NCBI GenBank assembly: GCA_963716735.1
Contig: OY970321.1
Location: 1,674,001 to 1,738,000, forward strand
Direction of reading: 5' to 3'
DNA: 64,000 nucleotides
DNA from: VRUE01 sp963716735
Lineage (GTDB): Bacteria; Actinomycetota; Thermoleophilia; Solirubrobacterales; 70-9
Position numbers and translations under genes: made by a program
Shown here: positions 20,519-28,638 of the stretch, one piece after another
Position numbering within the stretch: position 1 is the stretch's first letter
How the letters are laid out: the number at the start of each line of letters is the position of its first letter
The notes under the pieces: generated by a model
Databases searched by the model: none
The model's input: the letters and a program-made list of their open reading frames with translations, nothing else
Told to the model about the DNA's origin: nothing

Positions 20519-21208
20519 CTAGACATCCGAAATCTGGCGCTGGGCCTCGCTGGCCCGGCGCACGTGGTCACAGACCTCCTCGGGGGTCTCGGCGGTGAGC
20601 AACAGCTCCTTGTCGCCAGGCGAGATCAGGCCGTCGTCCTCCAGCTGGTCGTCGAACCACTCGAGCAGGGGCGCCCAGAATTTGCTGTCGACGAGGATCG
20701 TGGGGAAGTGCTGGACCCGGTGGGTCTGGATCAGGGTGAGGCTCTCCGACATCTCGTCGAGGGTGCCGAAGCCGCCGGGGAAGATGACGAAGGCACGGGC
20801 GTAGCGGACGAACATCAGCTTGCGGGCGAAGAAGTAGTGGAAGTGAAGGCCGCGGTTGGCGTATTGGTTGGGCTGCTGCTCCATCGGCAACTCGATGTTG
20901 AGCCCGACCGAGAGGCCGCCGGCCTCGGCGGCGCCGCGGTTGGCCGCCTCCATCAGCCCGGGCCCACCGCCCGTGATCACGGCGAAGTCATGGCGTGCCA
21001 GGCAGGCCGCCGTCTCGCGGCAGAGCTCGTACCAGCGGTGGCCCTCCGTGACGCGCGCCGAGCCGAAGACCGAGACGCCGTTCTCGATGTCGCGCAGGGC
21101 GTCGAAGCCGCGCTCGACCTCGGCGTGGATCCGCGCGAGGCGGACGTCGTCTTCGGCCTCGATGTCGCAGGGGACGCGGAGTAGGCGCTCGTCGTGCTCA
21201 GGCGGCAA
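20519..21208 (-). CDS. LOG-family protein (TIGR00730-type Rossmann fold)
   Basis: 229 residues if it starts at TTG 21208, where family-like sequence (LPPEHDERLLRVP) begins; an ATG at 21253 is an alternative that would overlap the upstream kinase gene by 56 bp. Motifs GGGPGLMEAANRGA and FPGGFGTLDEM are the nucleotide 5'-monophosphate phosphoribohydrolase signatures. Plant and some bacterial members release cytokinin bases from their nucleotides; many bacterial members are unassigned. It overlaps or nearly abuts the upstream kinase gene. Confidence 0.9.
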   Translation of the reverse strand: MPPEHDERLLRVPCDIEAEDDVRLARIHAEVERGFDALRDIENGVSVFGSARVTEGHRWYELCRETAACLARHDFAVITGGGPGLMEAANRGAAEAGGLSVGLNIELPMEQQPNQYANRGLHFHYFFARKLMFVRYARAFVIFPGGFGTLDEMSESLTLIQTHRVQHFPTILVDSKFWAPLLEWFDDQLEDDGLISPGDKELLLTAETPEEVCDHVRRASEAQRQISDV

Positions 21209-21743
21209 GCTGACCGCCCTCCAGCCGCCGGACGAGCAGATCGGCAACCTCATCCGGGCTCTCGTCGCCCAGGTCGAGCACGTGCGGCTCGAACTCGCCG
21301 GCGTCGGCGAAGCTCCGCCAGATCTGCTCGATCGCCTCGGGGTCGACGCCGTCGGGGAGACCTTCGCGCCCGTTCACCCGTGCGAGGCACGTGGCGAGGG
21401 GTGCGCGCAGGATCGTCAGCGCGACCCTGTGCCCCTCGGCCCGCAGCGCGTCCCGAACCGGCTCGAGGAACCAGCCCGGAATCAACATCCCGTCGACGAG
21501 CGTGAGGTAGCCCGCCGCCGCGTAGCCAGCCGCGGCCCTGGCGACGATCCCCATCACGGCGCGATTCTGCTCGTTGGACTCCGGCGTCCAAGGCTCGACG
21601 TAGCCCGAGCGGATGTAGCGGAAGAAGTTGTCCGCTTCGAGGTGAACGGCCCGCGGAAAGCGTTCGGCGAGCAGCGCGGCGGCCGTCGTCTTCCCCACTC
21701 CTGGAGGCCCGGTGAGGATCAGGACGGGGGTGTCGCCTGGCAC
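21198..21743 (-). CDS. P-loop kinase-like ATPase (AAA_33 type)
   Basis: 181 residues. Walker A is LTGPPGVGKTTAA near the N-terminus; HLEADNFF and LVDGMLIPGWF follow as the acceptor-binding and Walker B-like parts. The size and order resemble small nucleoside/sugar kinases or zeta-like phosphotransferases. The substrate is not determinable and no antitoxin is adjacent. It starts 5 bp from the tRNA-Lys gene on the same strand. Confidence 0.75.
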   Translation of the reverse strand: MPGDTPVLILTGPPGVGKTTAAALLAERFPRAVHLEADNFFRYIRSGYVEPWTPESNEQNRAVMGIVARAAAGYAAAGYLTLVDGMLIPGWFLEPVRDALRAEGHRVALTILRAPLATCLARVNGREGLPDGVDPEAIEQIWRSFADAGEFEPHVLDLGDESPDEVADLLVRRLEGGQLAA

Positions 21744-21748
21744 GGAAG

Positions 21749-21822
21749 TGCCCCCGGCGGGATTCGAACCCGCGCCGCGCGGCTTAAAAGGCCGCCGCTC
21801 TAACCAACTGAGCTACAGGGGC
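21749..21822 (-). tRNA. tRNA-Lys(TTT)
   Basis: A 74-nt cloverleaf on the minus strand: acceptor GCCCCTG with CGGGGGC, anticodon stem GCGGC/GCCGC around CTTTTAA (anticodon TTT), T-arm GCGGGTTCGAATCCCGC, discriminator A. CCA is not encoded. Confidence 0.96.
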
Positions 21823-21855
21823 GTGCGGCCCATGGTAGAGGGACATCGAACATGA

Positions 21856-21902
21856 GTGCGGTAGAGGTTTGGGTCGCTATGCGACCCAAACCTCTACCGC
21901 AC
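21856..21902. repeat. Perfect 22-bp-arm palindrome downstream of thiSG
   Basis: 47 nt: two perfectly complementary 22-nt arms around TAT; the centre reads GGGTCGC-TAT-GCGACCC. It begins 4 bp past the thiSG stop. No T-run. The same core recurs in the element at 22895-22943. Confidence 0.9.
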
Positions 21903-21905
21903 GGG

Positions 21906-22880
21906 TCAGGAAAGCTCGGGCAGCCCCTCCTCGGGGGTCGAGGCCTCGGCGTGGGTGCGGCGGGGGATGCGCCCGGCCTGGCGGGCGCAGTGGCCGGCCT
22001 CGACCGCGCCGCGCAGGGCGCGCGCCATCGCGGTCGGATCCTCGGCGCCGAAGATCGAGGAGGCCGCCATCACAGCGTCGCAGCCCAGCTCCATCGCCAA
22101 AGCCGCATCGGAGGCGGTGCCGATGCCGGCATCGAGGATCACCGGCACCTCCGCCTGCTCGGCGACGATCGCGACGTTGTAGGGGTTGCGGATGCCCGCG
22201 CCGGAACCGATCGGCGAGCCGAGCGGCATCACCGCGGCGCAGCCGGCCTCCTCGAGGCGGCGGGCGAGGATCGGGTCGTCGTTGGTGTAGGGGAGGACGG
22301 TGAAGCCCTCGCCGACCAGGGTCTCGGCGGCATCTAGCAGCTCGACCGCGTCCGGGTAGAGGGTGCGGTCGTCGCCGATCACCTCGAGCTTGATCCACTC
22401 GGTCTCGAAGGCCTCGCGGGCGAGGCGCGCGGTGCGGACCGCGTCGCGGGCGGTGAAGCAGCCGGCGGTGTTGGGAAGGGCGAAGAGGCCGAGGTTGTCG
22501 AGCACGTCGAGCACCGAGCCTTTCGCCGCCGGGTCGATACGGCGCAGGGCGACGGTGACGATCTCCGCGCCTGAGGCGGCCAGCGCCTCCTCCATCTGCT
22601 CCAGCGAGCGAAAGCCGCCGGTGCCGGCGATCAGCCGCGAGGACCACTGGCGGCCACCCAGCTCCCAGGTCTCGGCGCCACCCTGGATCGCGGCGAGCAC
22701 CTCGACGCTGCTGCCCTCGACCAGCGCCTTCGAGTCCCACTCGCCACGGGGCACGACCTCGCCGTCGAGCGCCACCGCGACGCCGCGGCCCTCGCGCTCG
22801 GCACCGCTCTCAGCCACGGCATCGGCGAGCGTCGCACCCGCGGCCAGCTCGCGGGGCTCGCCGTTCAGCTCGATCCTCAC
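21906..22880 (-). CDS. thiG: ThiS-ThiG fusion: sulfur carrier plus thiazole synthase
   Basis: 324 residues from GTG 22880. Residues 1-68 are a ThiS ubiquitin-like domain (MRIELNGEPRELAAGATLAD...VEVLAAIQGG) ending in the Gly-Gly that is normally C-terminal and adenylated by ThiF. Residues ~72-310 are ThiG: WSSRLIAGTGGF, WIKLEVIGD with the Schiff-base Lys, PYTNDDPILARRLEEAGC, GIRNPYNV and ILDAGIGTASDAALAMELGCD. It builds the thiazole moiety of thiamine from DXP and dehydroglycine. The fusion buries the Gly-Gly, so processing or an alternative sulfur route is needed. GTGA overlap with thiO. Confidence 0.93.
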   Translation of the reverse strand: MRIELNGEPRELAAGATLADAVAESGAEREGRGVAVALDGEVVPRGEWDSKALVEGSSVEVLAAIQGGAETWELGGRQWSSRLIAGTGGFRSLEQMEEALAASGAEIVTVALRRIDPAAKGSVLDVLDNLGLFALPNTAGCFTARDAVRTARLAREAFETEWIKLEVIGDDRTLYPDAVELLDAAETLVGEGFTVLPYTNDDPILARRLEEAGCAAVMPLGSPIGSGAGIRNPYNVAIVAEQAEVPVILDAGIGTASDAALAMELGCDAVMAASSIFGAEDPTAMARALRGAVEAGHCARQAGRIPRRTHAEASTPEEGLPELS

Positions 22881-24043
22881 AGGGCCCGCTCCGTCGCGCG
22901 GTCGAGGTTTGTGGCGCTATGCGACCCAAAAGTCGACCGCGCGGGGCTCGCGGCGGCAAGCAGGTCGGCGATTGCGTTCGCGGTCAGCGGCGCCAGCAGG
23001 ATGCCGTTGCGGTAGTGCCCGGTGGCCCAGAGCAGCCCCTCGACGCCGCTGGCGCCGATCAGCGGCAGGTTGTCGGGCGTGCCCGGCCGCAACCCGGCGG
23101 TGGCCTCGACCAGCTCCATCTCGGCGACCTCGGGCAGCAGTCGGTAGGCCTCGCGCAGCAGCTCGTGGACGCCGCCCGCCGTCACCGCCGTGTCGAACCC
23201 CTGCTCCTCGACGGTTGCGCCGACGATCAGGCGCCCGTCGGGACGGGGGACCAGGTAGACCCGCTCTGAGGCGACGATCCGCCGGCAGGGCGCCGCTCCG
23301 CCGCGGGCGCGCAGCTCGAGGATCTGCCCCTTGACGGGGCGCACCGGCGGGCGGGCGGCATCCGGCAGCCACTGCGCGTCGGCCGCCCAGGCACCGGTGG
23401 CGAGGATGACGGCCGCGGCCCGCAGCTCGCTGCCGTCCTCGGTGCGCACGCCGGCGATCCGCTCGCCGTCGAGCAGCGTCGCCTCCACCCCGGTCCCGGT
23501 CAGCAGCTCAGCGCCGTCCTCGGCTTCGAGCGCACCGAGCAACGCCGCGGCGAGCGCCCGCGGGTCAACCGAGGCCTCCTCGGGCGCGTGCACGCCGCCG
23601 TTGAAGGACGGGGTGAGACCGGGCTCCAGCTCCCGGCAGCGGCGCGGCGGCAGCCACTCGGCACCCAGACCGAGCGAGCGCTGGAGCTGGTGCACGCGGC
23701 GCAGCTCCGCCGCCTCGTCGCGGTCGAGCGCAATGTGCAGGGCGCCGTCGCGCCGGTAGCCGGTGGAGATTCCGCTCGCGGCCTCCAGCTCGGCGACGAA
23801 ATCCGGATAGAGCTCGGCGGCGGCAAGGGTCATCTTCAGCAGCTCCGGCTCGCCGAAGGCGAGCTCGCCGACCGGGGCCAGCATCCCCGCCGCGACCCGC
23901 GTCGCCCCGGCAGGCGGACGGGAGCGCTCGACCACCGCCACCCGGGCACCGCGCCGCGCCGCGCGCCAGGCGCAGGAGAGGCCGATCACACCGCCTCCGA
24001 CGATCACCGCGTCGTAACTCCGCTGCTCGTAGGTACTGCTCAT
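22877..24043 (-). CDS. thiO: Glycine oxidase
   Basis: 388 residues from ATG 24043, which lies 7 nt after GGAGG in the riboswitch tail. FAD-dependent: YDAVIVGGGVIGLSCAWRAA is the dinucleotide-binding motif; TAGLRPGTPDNLPLIG and GHYRNGILLAPLTA are the family C-terminal motifs. It oxidises glycine to iminoacetate for thiazole synthesis. The last ~20 residues (ARSTFGSHSATNLDRATERAL) come from a palindromic element at 22895-22943 and lie beyond normal family homology. Confidence 0.94.
   Translation of the reverse strand: MSSTYEQRSYDAVIVGGGVIGLSCAWRAARRGARVAVVERSRPPAGATRVAAGMLAPVGELAFGEPELLKMTLAAAELYPDFVAELEAASGISTGYRRDGALHIALDRDEAAELRRVHQLQRSLGLGAEWLPPRRCRELEPGLTPSFNGGVHAPEEASVDPRALAAALLGALEAEDGAELLTGTGVEATLLDGERIAGVRTEDGSELRAAAVILATGAWAADAQWLPDAARPPVRPVKGQILELRARGGAAPCRRIVASERVYLVPRPDGRLIVGATVEEQGFDTAVTAGGVHELLREAYRLLPEVAEMELVEATAGLRPGTPDNLPLIGASGVEGLLWATGHYRNGILLAPLTANAIADLLAAASPARSTFGSHSATNLDRATERAL
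22895..22943. repeat. Palindromic element in the thiO 3' end
   Basis: 49 nt: 23-nt arms, 19 of 23 positions complementary, around TAT. The outer CGCGCGGTCGA and inner CGC-TAT-GCG are exact. It shares GCTATGCGACCCAAA with the perfect palindrome at 21856-21902. It is translated as the ThiO C-terminal tail. Confidence 0.85.
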
Positions 24044-24051
24044 TCTTGCCT

Positions 24052-24145
24052 CCGCCGGCATTACCCGGATCAGGTCCAGACGGTCGGCGGCCTCGATGCC
24101 GCCCTCTCAGCCTCGGCGCCCAAAGGCGCCATCGGCTCCCGTTAC
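24052..24145 (-). promoter_or_regulatory. TPP riboswitch upstream of thiO-thiSG
   Basis: Read on the minus strand: AACGGGAGCC, then GGCTGAGAGGGC, then ACCTGATCCGGGTAATGCC. These are the conserved CUGAGA and ACCUGAU..GGGUAAUGCC elements of the THI box. The following GGAGG is the thiO ribosome site, so thiamine pyrophosphate binding probably blocks translation initiation. Confidence 0.94.
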
Positions 24146-24193
24146 ACCTCCGATGCTACCCCCCTCAGGCAGCAGTCAAGCCATAATCGAGGA

Positions 24194-24880
24194 ATGAGCT
24201 TGGCGATGCCCGAGGCCCGCGGTCCCCTTCGGCGCGAGCGACTGCGCACGGCGCGCCTCTACTTCGTCTGCGAGGCGTTGCCCGGCGGGCGCGACCCCGA
24301 GGCGCTGCTCCAGGCCGCCCTGAGCGGCGGCGTCGACATCGTCCAGCTGCGCGAGAAGGAGTTGGGACGGGACGAGATCGAGCGCTCGGCGCAGACCTTC
24401 CGCCGCGTCTGCGACACCTACAGCGCGCTCTTCATCGTCAACGACGATCCCGACCTGGCGCGGACCTGCGACGCCGACGGGGTCCACGTCGGCCAGGACG
24501 ACGTGTCCGCCGCCGAGGCGCGGGAGGTGCTCGGGCCGGAGGCGATCGTCGGCTTCTCGACCCATTCCGAGGAGCAGCTCGCGGCCAGTGCGGAGCAGCC
24601 CGTCGACTACGTGAGTGTGGGGCCTGTCTGGGAGACGCCGACCAAAGAGGGGCGCCCCGGGGTCGGCCTCGGCGCGGTCGAGCACGCCGCCGCCAACGCC
24701 CCCCACCCCTTCTTTGCGATCGGCGGCATCGACCCGACGAACGCGGCCGAGGTCGTCGCCGCGGGTGCCCGGCGGCTCGGCGTCGTGCGGGCGATACGCG
24801 ACGCGGAGGATCCGACGGCCGTAGCCAAGGCACTGCGCGGTGCGCTTGCCACGGTCGGCGAGGCGGCACCCGGTGGCTGA
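24194..24880 (+). CDS. thiE: Thiamine-phosphate synthase
   Basis: 228 residues from ATG 24194. It couples HMP-pyrophosphate with thiazole phosphate. Motifs: IVQLREKEL, FIVNDDPDLA, DGVHVGQDD, YVSVGPVWETPTKEG and FFAIGGI. It is divergent from thiO, about 150 bp apart, and does not share the riboswitch, which is on the other strand. An 8-bp overlap with the next gene suggests co-transcription. Confidence 0.95.
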   Translation: MSLAMPEARGPLRRERLRTARLYFVCEALPGGRDPEALLQAALSGGVDIVQLREKELGRDEIERSAQTFRRVCDTYSALFIVNDDPDLARTCDADGVHVGQDDVSAAEAREVLGPEAIVGFSTHSEEQLAASAEQPVDYVSVGPVWETPTKEGRPGVGLGAVEHAAANAPHPFFAIGGIDPTNAAEVVAAGARRLGVVRAIRDAEDPTAVAKALRGALATVGEAAPGG

Positions 24881-25379
24881 GTCTCCCGCCCCCCGCAAAC
24901 GCAAGCAGCGCGGCGCCGAGGCGCCGACCCCGCGCGAGCGGATGGAGCGCGGCTACGCCCGCGCCGAGGAACGCAACCAGAAGGTGCGGGAGAACCTCGA
25001 GCCGCTGGCCGAGGGTGAGCGGCCGCGGGTGGTCACGATCGGCGCCGTGGTCGCCGGCCTGGTCGCGATCTCGATCGTCGCCGGCTATCTCGCCGGGGTC
25101 GAGGTCGAAGGCGACAAACCGCGCCTCGCCCAGGTGCTGGCGCCGGCGCTGATCATGGGGGTGATGGCCTGGGGCATGTGGCGCGCCCGCTACTGGGCCG
25201 TGCTCGGCTTCCAGCTGGTGCTCGTCTTCCTCATCTTCAGCGCCGTCTTCGGCCTCGCCGTGCAGGTGTCGAGCGTCGCCCAGTTCGCCGTGACCTTCGG
25301 TCTGCTCGTCGTCGCCGGCGGCTTCTTCTTCTTCATGGTCAAAGCGATGGCCCGGATCCAGATGCCGAGCCGCGACTAA
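24873..25379 (+). CDS. Conserved membrane protein
   Basis: 168 residues from GTG 24873. The first ~45 residues are charged and lysine/arginine/glutamate-rich (RKRKQRGAEAPTPRERMERGYARAEERNQKVRENLE-type), followed by four hydrophobic segments: VVTIGAVVAGLVAISIVAGYL, VLAPALIMGVMAWGMW, VLGFQLVLVFLIFSAVFGLAV and FAVTFGLLVVAGGFFFFMV. No enzyme motif. It lies between thiE and lpd; the family is not recognised. Confidence 0.7.
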   Translation: MAESPAPRKRKQRGAEAPTPRERMERGYARAEERNQKVRENLEPLAEGERPRVVTIGAVVAGLVAISIVAGYLAGVEVEGDKPRLAQVLAPALIMGVMAWGMWRARYWAVLGFQLVLVFLIFSAVFGLAVQVSSVAQFAVTFGLLVVAGGFFFFMVKAMARIQMPSRD

Positions 25380-25402
25380 CTCCGTTCTATAGGCTCAGGT
25401 TC

Positions 25403-26770
25403 TTGTCTGAATCGTTCGACACGATCGTCATCGGCGGGGGGCCAGGCGGCTACGTCGCCGCGATTCGCGCGGCCCAACTGGGCAAGAAGACCGCCGTGAT
25501 CGAGCGCGACAAACCGGGCGGCCGCTGCCTCAACTACGCCTGCATCCCGGCCAAGACGGTCCTGCACAGCGCCGAGATCTACGACCAGGCGCGCAACAGC
25601 GCCGAGCTGGGTGTCGTCGTCAAGGACGCCTCGGTCGACTGGGAGGCCCTCGGCAAGCGCCGCGCCGCCGTCTCCGACTCGCTCTCCAGCGGCGTGAAGA
25701 TGCTCTGGGACAAAAACAAGGTGACGATGATCGCCGGCGACGGCGCACTCACCGCCGAGGGCAACGTCCAGGTCGGTGACGACGTCTACGAGGCGGGCAC
25801 CGTGGTGCTCGCCACCGGCTCGACCGCGCTGCCGATCCCCGGCGTCGAGTTCGGCGATCGCGTGCTCGACACCTGGGGCACCTGGTCGCTGGCCGAGCAG
25901 CCGAAGAAGATCGCTGTGGTCGGCGCCGGCGCCTCGGGCTGCGAGATCGCCTCCGCCTACGCCCGCTTCGGCACCGAGGTGCTGCTGATCGAGATGCTCG
26001 ACCAGATCCTCCCCGCCGAGGACAAGGACATGGCGCGGGTTGTCGAGCGGGCCTTCAAGAAGCAGAGCATCACGATCTCCACGGGCGCCCCGGTCGAAAA
26101 CGTCGAGGCCGGCGACAGCTCGGTCAAGTTCACCTACGGCGGCGAGAGCGCCGAGGTCGACTACCTCTGCGTCGCCGGCGGCCGCGCCGCCGACGTCTCG
26201 GGGCTCGGGCTGGAGGCGGCCGGAGTCAAGCTGACGGACCGGGGCAAGGTCGAGGTCGACGAGTTCGGCCGCACCTCGAACCCCAAAGTCTACGCGATCG
26301 GCGACCTCGTCAACGCCAAGGCGCTCGCTCACAAGGCCTCCGATGAGGGCGTCGTCGCGGTCGAGCACGCCGCCGGCGCCGAGACCCACCCGGTCGACCA
26401 GAACCTCGTCGCCGGCGCCACCTTCTGCCAGCCGCAGGTCGCCAGCGTCGGCCTCACCGAGGCGGCGGCGAAGGAGGCCGGGTACGACGTCAAGGTCGGC
26501 AAGCTGAAGCTGGGCGGGGTCGGCGCGGGAACGGTCTACGACGATAAAGACGGCATGGTCAAGCTCGTCGTCGACTCCAAGTACGGCGAGATCCTCGGCG
26601 CCCACATCGTCGGCAACCGTGCCTGCGACATGATCGCCGAGCTGGTGGCGACGATGGCGCTGGAGGGCGGCTACCAGGAGCTGGCACGGATCGTCCATCC
26701 TCACCCGACGATCTCCGAGGCAATCTTCGAAGCGGCACGGGCCGTCGATGGCTGGGCCACCCACGCCTAG
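25403..26770 (+). CDS. lpd: Dihydrolipoyl dehydrogenase (E3)
   Basis: 455 residues from TTG 25403. The FAD motif is TIVIGGGPGGYVAAIRAA. The redox disulfide reads GGRCLNYACIPAK, a variant of the usual C-LNVG-C spacing that is common in actinobacterial enzymes. The NAD motif is IAVVGAGASGCEIASAYARFG, FAD closing is KVYAIGDL, and the interface base is HPHPTISEA. It reoxidises dihydrolipoamide for the adjacent pyruvate dehydrogenase genes. The 3' end overlaps the next gene by 23 bp. Confidence 0.95.
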   Translation: MSESFDTIVIGGGPGGYVAAIRAAQLGKKTAVIERDKPGGRCLNYACIPAKTVLHSAEIYDQARNSAELGVVVKDASVDWEALGKRRAAVSDSLSSGVKMLWDKNKVTMIAGDGALTAEGNVQVGDDVYEAGTVVLATGSTALPIPGVEFGDRVLDTWGTWSLAEQPKKIAVVGAGASGCEIASAYARFGTEVLLIEMLDQILPAEDKDMARVVERAFKKQSITISTGAPVENVEAGDSSVKFTYGGESAEVDYLCVAGGRAADVSGLGLEAAGVKLTDRGKVEVDEFGRTSNPKVYAIGDLVNAKALAHKASDEGVVAVEHAAGAETHPVDQNLVAGATFCQPQVASVGLTEAAAKEAGYDVKVGKLKLGGVGAGTVYDDKDGMVKLVVDSKYGEILGAHIVGNRACDMIAELVATMALEGGYQELARIVHPHPTISEAIFEAARAVDGWATHA

Positions 26771-27356
26771 GGCGACCTTCTATTTCGACCTCGGGTCGCC
26801 TTACGCCTACCTGACCGCGGAACGGATCAGCGGGCTGTTCACCGATGCCGAGCTGCAGCAGCCGGAGTGGCAACCCGTGCTGCTCGGCGGTCTCTTTCAA
26901 CGCTTCGGCCGCGAATCGTGGGCGAACGGACCCGAGCGCAAGGAGGGAATCGCCGAGGTCGAGCGCCGCGCCAGGGACCTCAGCCTTGCGCCGCTCGTCT
27001 GGCCCGATCCCTGGCCCGGCAACATGCTGTTCGCGATGCGCGTAGCCACCTTCGCCAAGCAGACGGGTCGCACCGTCTCATTCGCCCTCGCCGCCTTCCG
27101 CCAGGCCTTCGCCGCCGGCCGCGACCTGAGCGAACACGACAACGTGCTGATCTCGGCCGCGGCCTGCGAGCTGCACCCCAACGCCGTCAGCAAAGCGGCC
27201 GGCACCGAAAGCGTCAAGAACGCCCTGCGAGAGGCGACCGACCAGGCCGCCGAGGCCGGGGTGATCGGCGTCCCCTCGCTCCGCATCGGCGACGAGGTCT
27301 TCTGGGGAGACGACCGGCTGGAGGAGGCGGTCGAAGCCGCGAGCTCGGCGAGCTAA
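26748..27356 (+). CDS. DsbA-like / 2-hydroxychromene-2-carboxylate isomerase-family protein
   Basis: 202 residues. It opens with TFYFDLGSPYAYLTAERI, where the thioredoxin-fold CxxC is replaced by SPYA as in HCCA isomerases and kappa-class GSTs. GVIGVPSLRIGDEVFWGDDRL gives the cis-Pro and C-terminal motif. The actual substrate is unknown. It is embedded between lpd and pdhA with overlapping or near-overlapping ends, so it is co-transcribed with the PDH genes. Confidence 0.85.
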   Translation: MAGPPTPRATFYFDLGSPYAYLTAERISGLFTDAELQQPEWQPVLLGGLFQRFGRESWANGPERKEGIAEVERRARDLSLAPLVWPDPWPGNMLFAMRVATFAKQTGRTVSFALAAFRQAFAAGRDLSEHDNVLISAAACELHPNAVSKAAGTESVKNALREATDQAAEAGVIGVPSLRIGDEVFWGDDRLEEAVEAASSAS

Positions 27357-27366
27357 GGTGGCCTCA

Positions 27367-28638
27367 ATGGCCAACCTGCCTGACGCCGCCACCTGTTACG
27401 AGCTGCTCGCACGGATGGCGCTGATCCGCCGCTTCGAGGAGGAGGCCGGACGGCAGTACCAGCGGGCCAAAGCGGGTGGCTTCCTCCACCTGGCGATCGG
27501 CGAGGAGGCGACGATCGTCGGCACCACCTCGGTGATGCGCGACGAGGACTACCTGATCGGGACCTACCGCACCCACGGCCACGCGATCGCCCGCGGCACC
27601 GACCCCGAGCGGGTGATGTCGGAGCTGTTCGGCCGGGTCGGTGGGACCAGCGGCGGGCGCGGCGGCTCGATGCACATCTTCGACCGCGAGCGGCGCTTCA
27701 TGGGCGGCTACGGGATCGTCGGCGGCAACCTGCCGATCGCCGCCGGCCTGGCCCTCTCCTCCGAGTACAAGGGCGAGGATGCCGTCACCGTCTGCATGTT
27801 CGGCGACGGCGCCTCGAACACCGGCAACTTCGGCGAGACGATGAACCTGGCGGCGCTCTGGCAGCTGCCGGTCTTCTTCCTGGTCGAGAACAACCTCTAC
27901 GGGATGGGGACCTCGGTCGAGCGCCACTCCGCCCAGACCGACCTCTCCAAGAAGGCCGAGGGCTACGGCATCCCCGGCACGCGGATCGACGGGATGGACG
28001 TGATCGCGGTGCGCGAGGGCGTCGCCGAGGGGATCCGCCAGGCGCGCGAGGAGCGCCGCCCGACCATCCTCGAGGCCTTCACCTATCGCTACCGCGGCCA
28101 CTCCGCCGCCGACCCCGAGGTCTACCGCGAGCGCGAGGAGGTCGAGGAGTGGCAGCAGAAAGACCCGATCGAGGTCTTCGCGCGGCGCTGCGTCGAGGCC
28201 GGCGTGCTCGGCGAGCGCGAGGTGCAGCAGGTCCGCGAGAAGGCCGACGAGCAGGTCAAGGCGGCGGTCGAGGCCGCCGACGCCTCGCCCGAACCGGCGC
28301 TCGACAGCCTCTACGAAAACCTCTACGTGGTCGACGAGCGGAGCGGCTGGTACGCGGTCGACGAGCGCAGCCCCGAGCCGCACAGGGGCGAGCGCGAGGA
28401 AGAGGAGATGCCGGCGGCGGCGCGCGAGCTGGCCGAGGCGGGAGCGGCGTACGCGGGTCAGCCCGACGCCCCCCGGCCAAACCCGGCCGAGCAGGGCGAT
28501 GCCCAGGAGGGTGTCGAGGCCGAGGTGGCTGAAGAGGGCAACGACTCGCCGGTGGCCGGCGAGGTCGAGGAGCGCGCGATCAACGAGGAGGCGGGGGCAA
28601 GCGACTCCGTGGAGCGGTTTTGGGAGACGGAGCGCTGA
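27367..28638 (+). CDS. pdhA: Pyruvate dehydrogenase E1 alpha subunit with acidic C-terminal tail
   Basis: 423 residues from ATG 27367 (AAGG 9 nt upstream; GTG 27358 is an alternative). The TPP motif is MFGDGASNTGNFGETMNLAALWQLPVFFLVENN, with GGSMHIFD and YRYRGHSAADPEVYR. It decarboxylates pyruvate and passes the acetyl group to E2 lipoate. Homology ends near residue 330. The remaining ~90 residues are Glu/Ala/Pro-rich (GEREEEEMPAAARELAEAGAA...), not a known domain, making the protein longer than the usual 320-370. TGATG overlap with pdhB. Confidence 0.94.
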   Translation: MANLPDAATCYELLARMALIRRFEEEAGRQYQRAKAGGFLHLAIGEEATIVGTTSVMRDEDYLIGTYRTHGHAIARGTDPERVMSELFGRVGGTSGGRGGSMHIFDRERRFMGGYGIVGGNLPIAAGLALSSEYKGEDAVTVCMFGDGASNTGNFGETMNLAALWQLPVFFLVENNLYGMGTSVERHSAQTDLSKKAEGYGIPGTRIDGMDVIAVREGVAEGIRQAREERRPTILEAFTYRYRGHSAADPEVYREREEVEEWQQKDPIEVFARRCVEAGVLGEREVQQVREKADEQVKAAVEAADASPEPALDSLYENLYVVDERSGWYAVDERSPEPHRGEREEEEMPAAARELAEAGAAYAGQPDAPRPNPAEQGDAQEGVEAEVAEEGNDSPVAGEVEERAINEEAGASDSVERFWETER

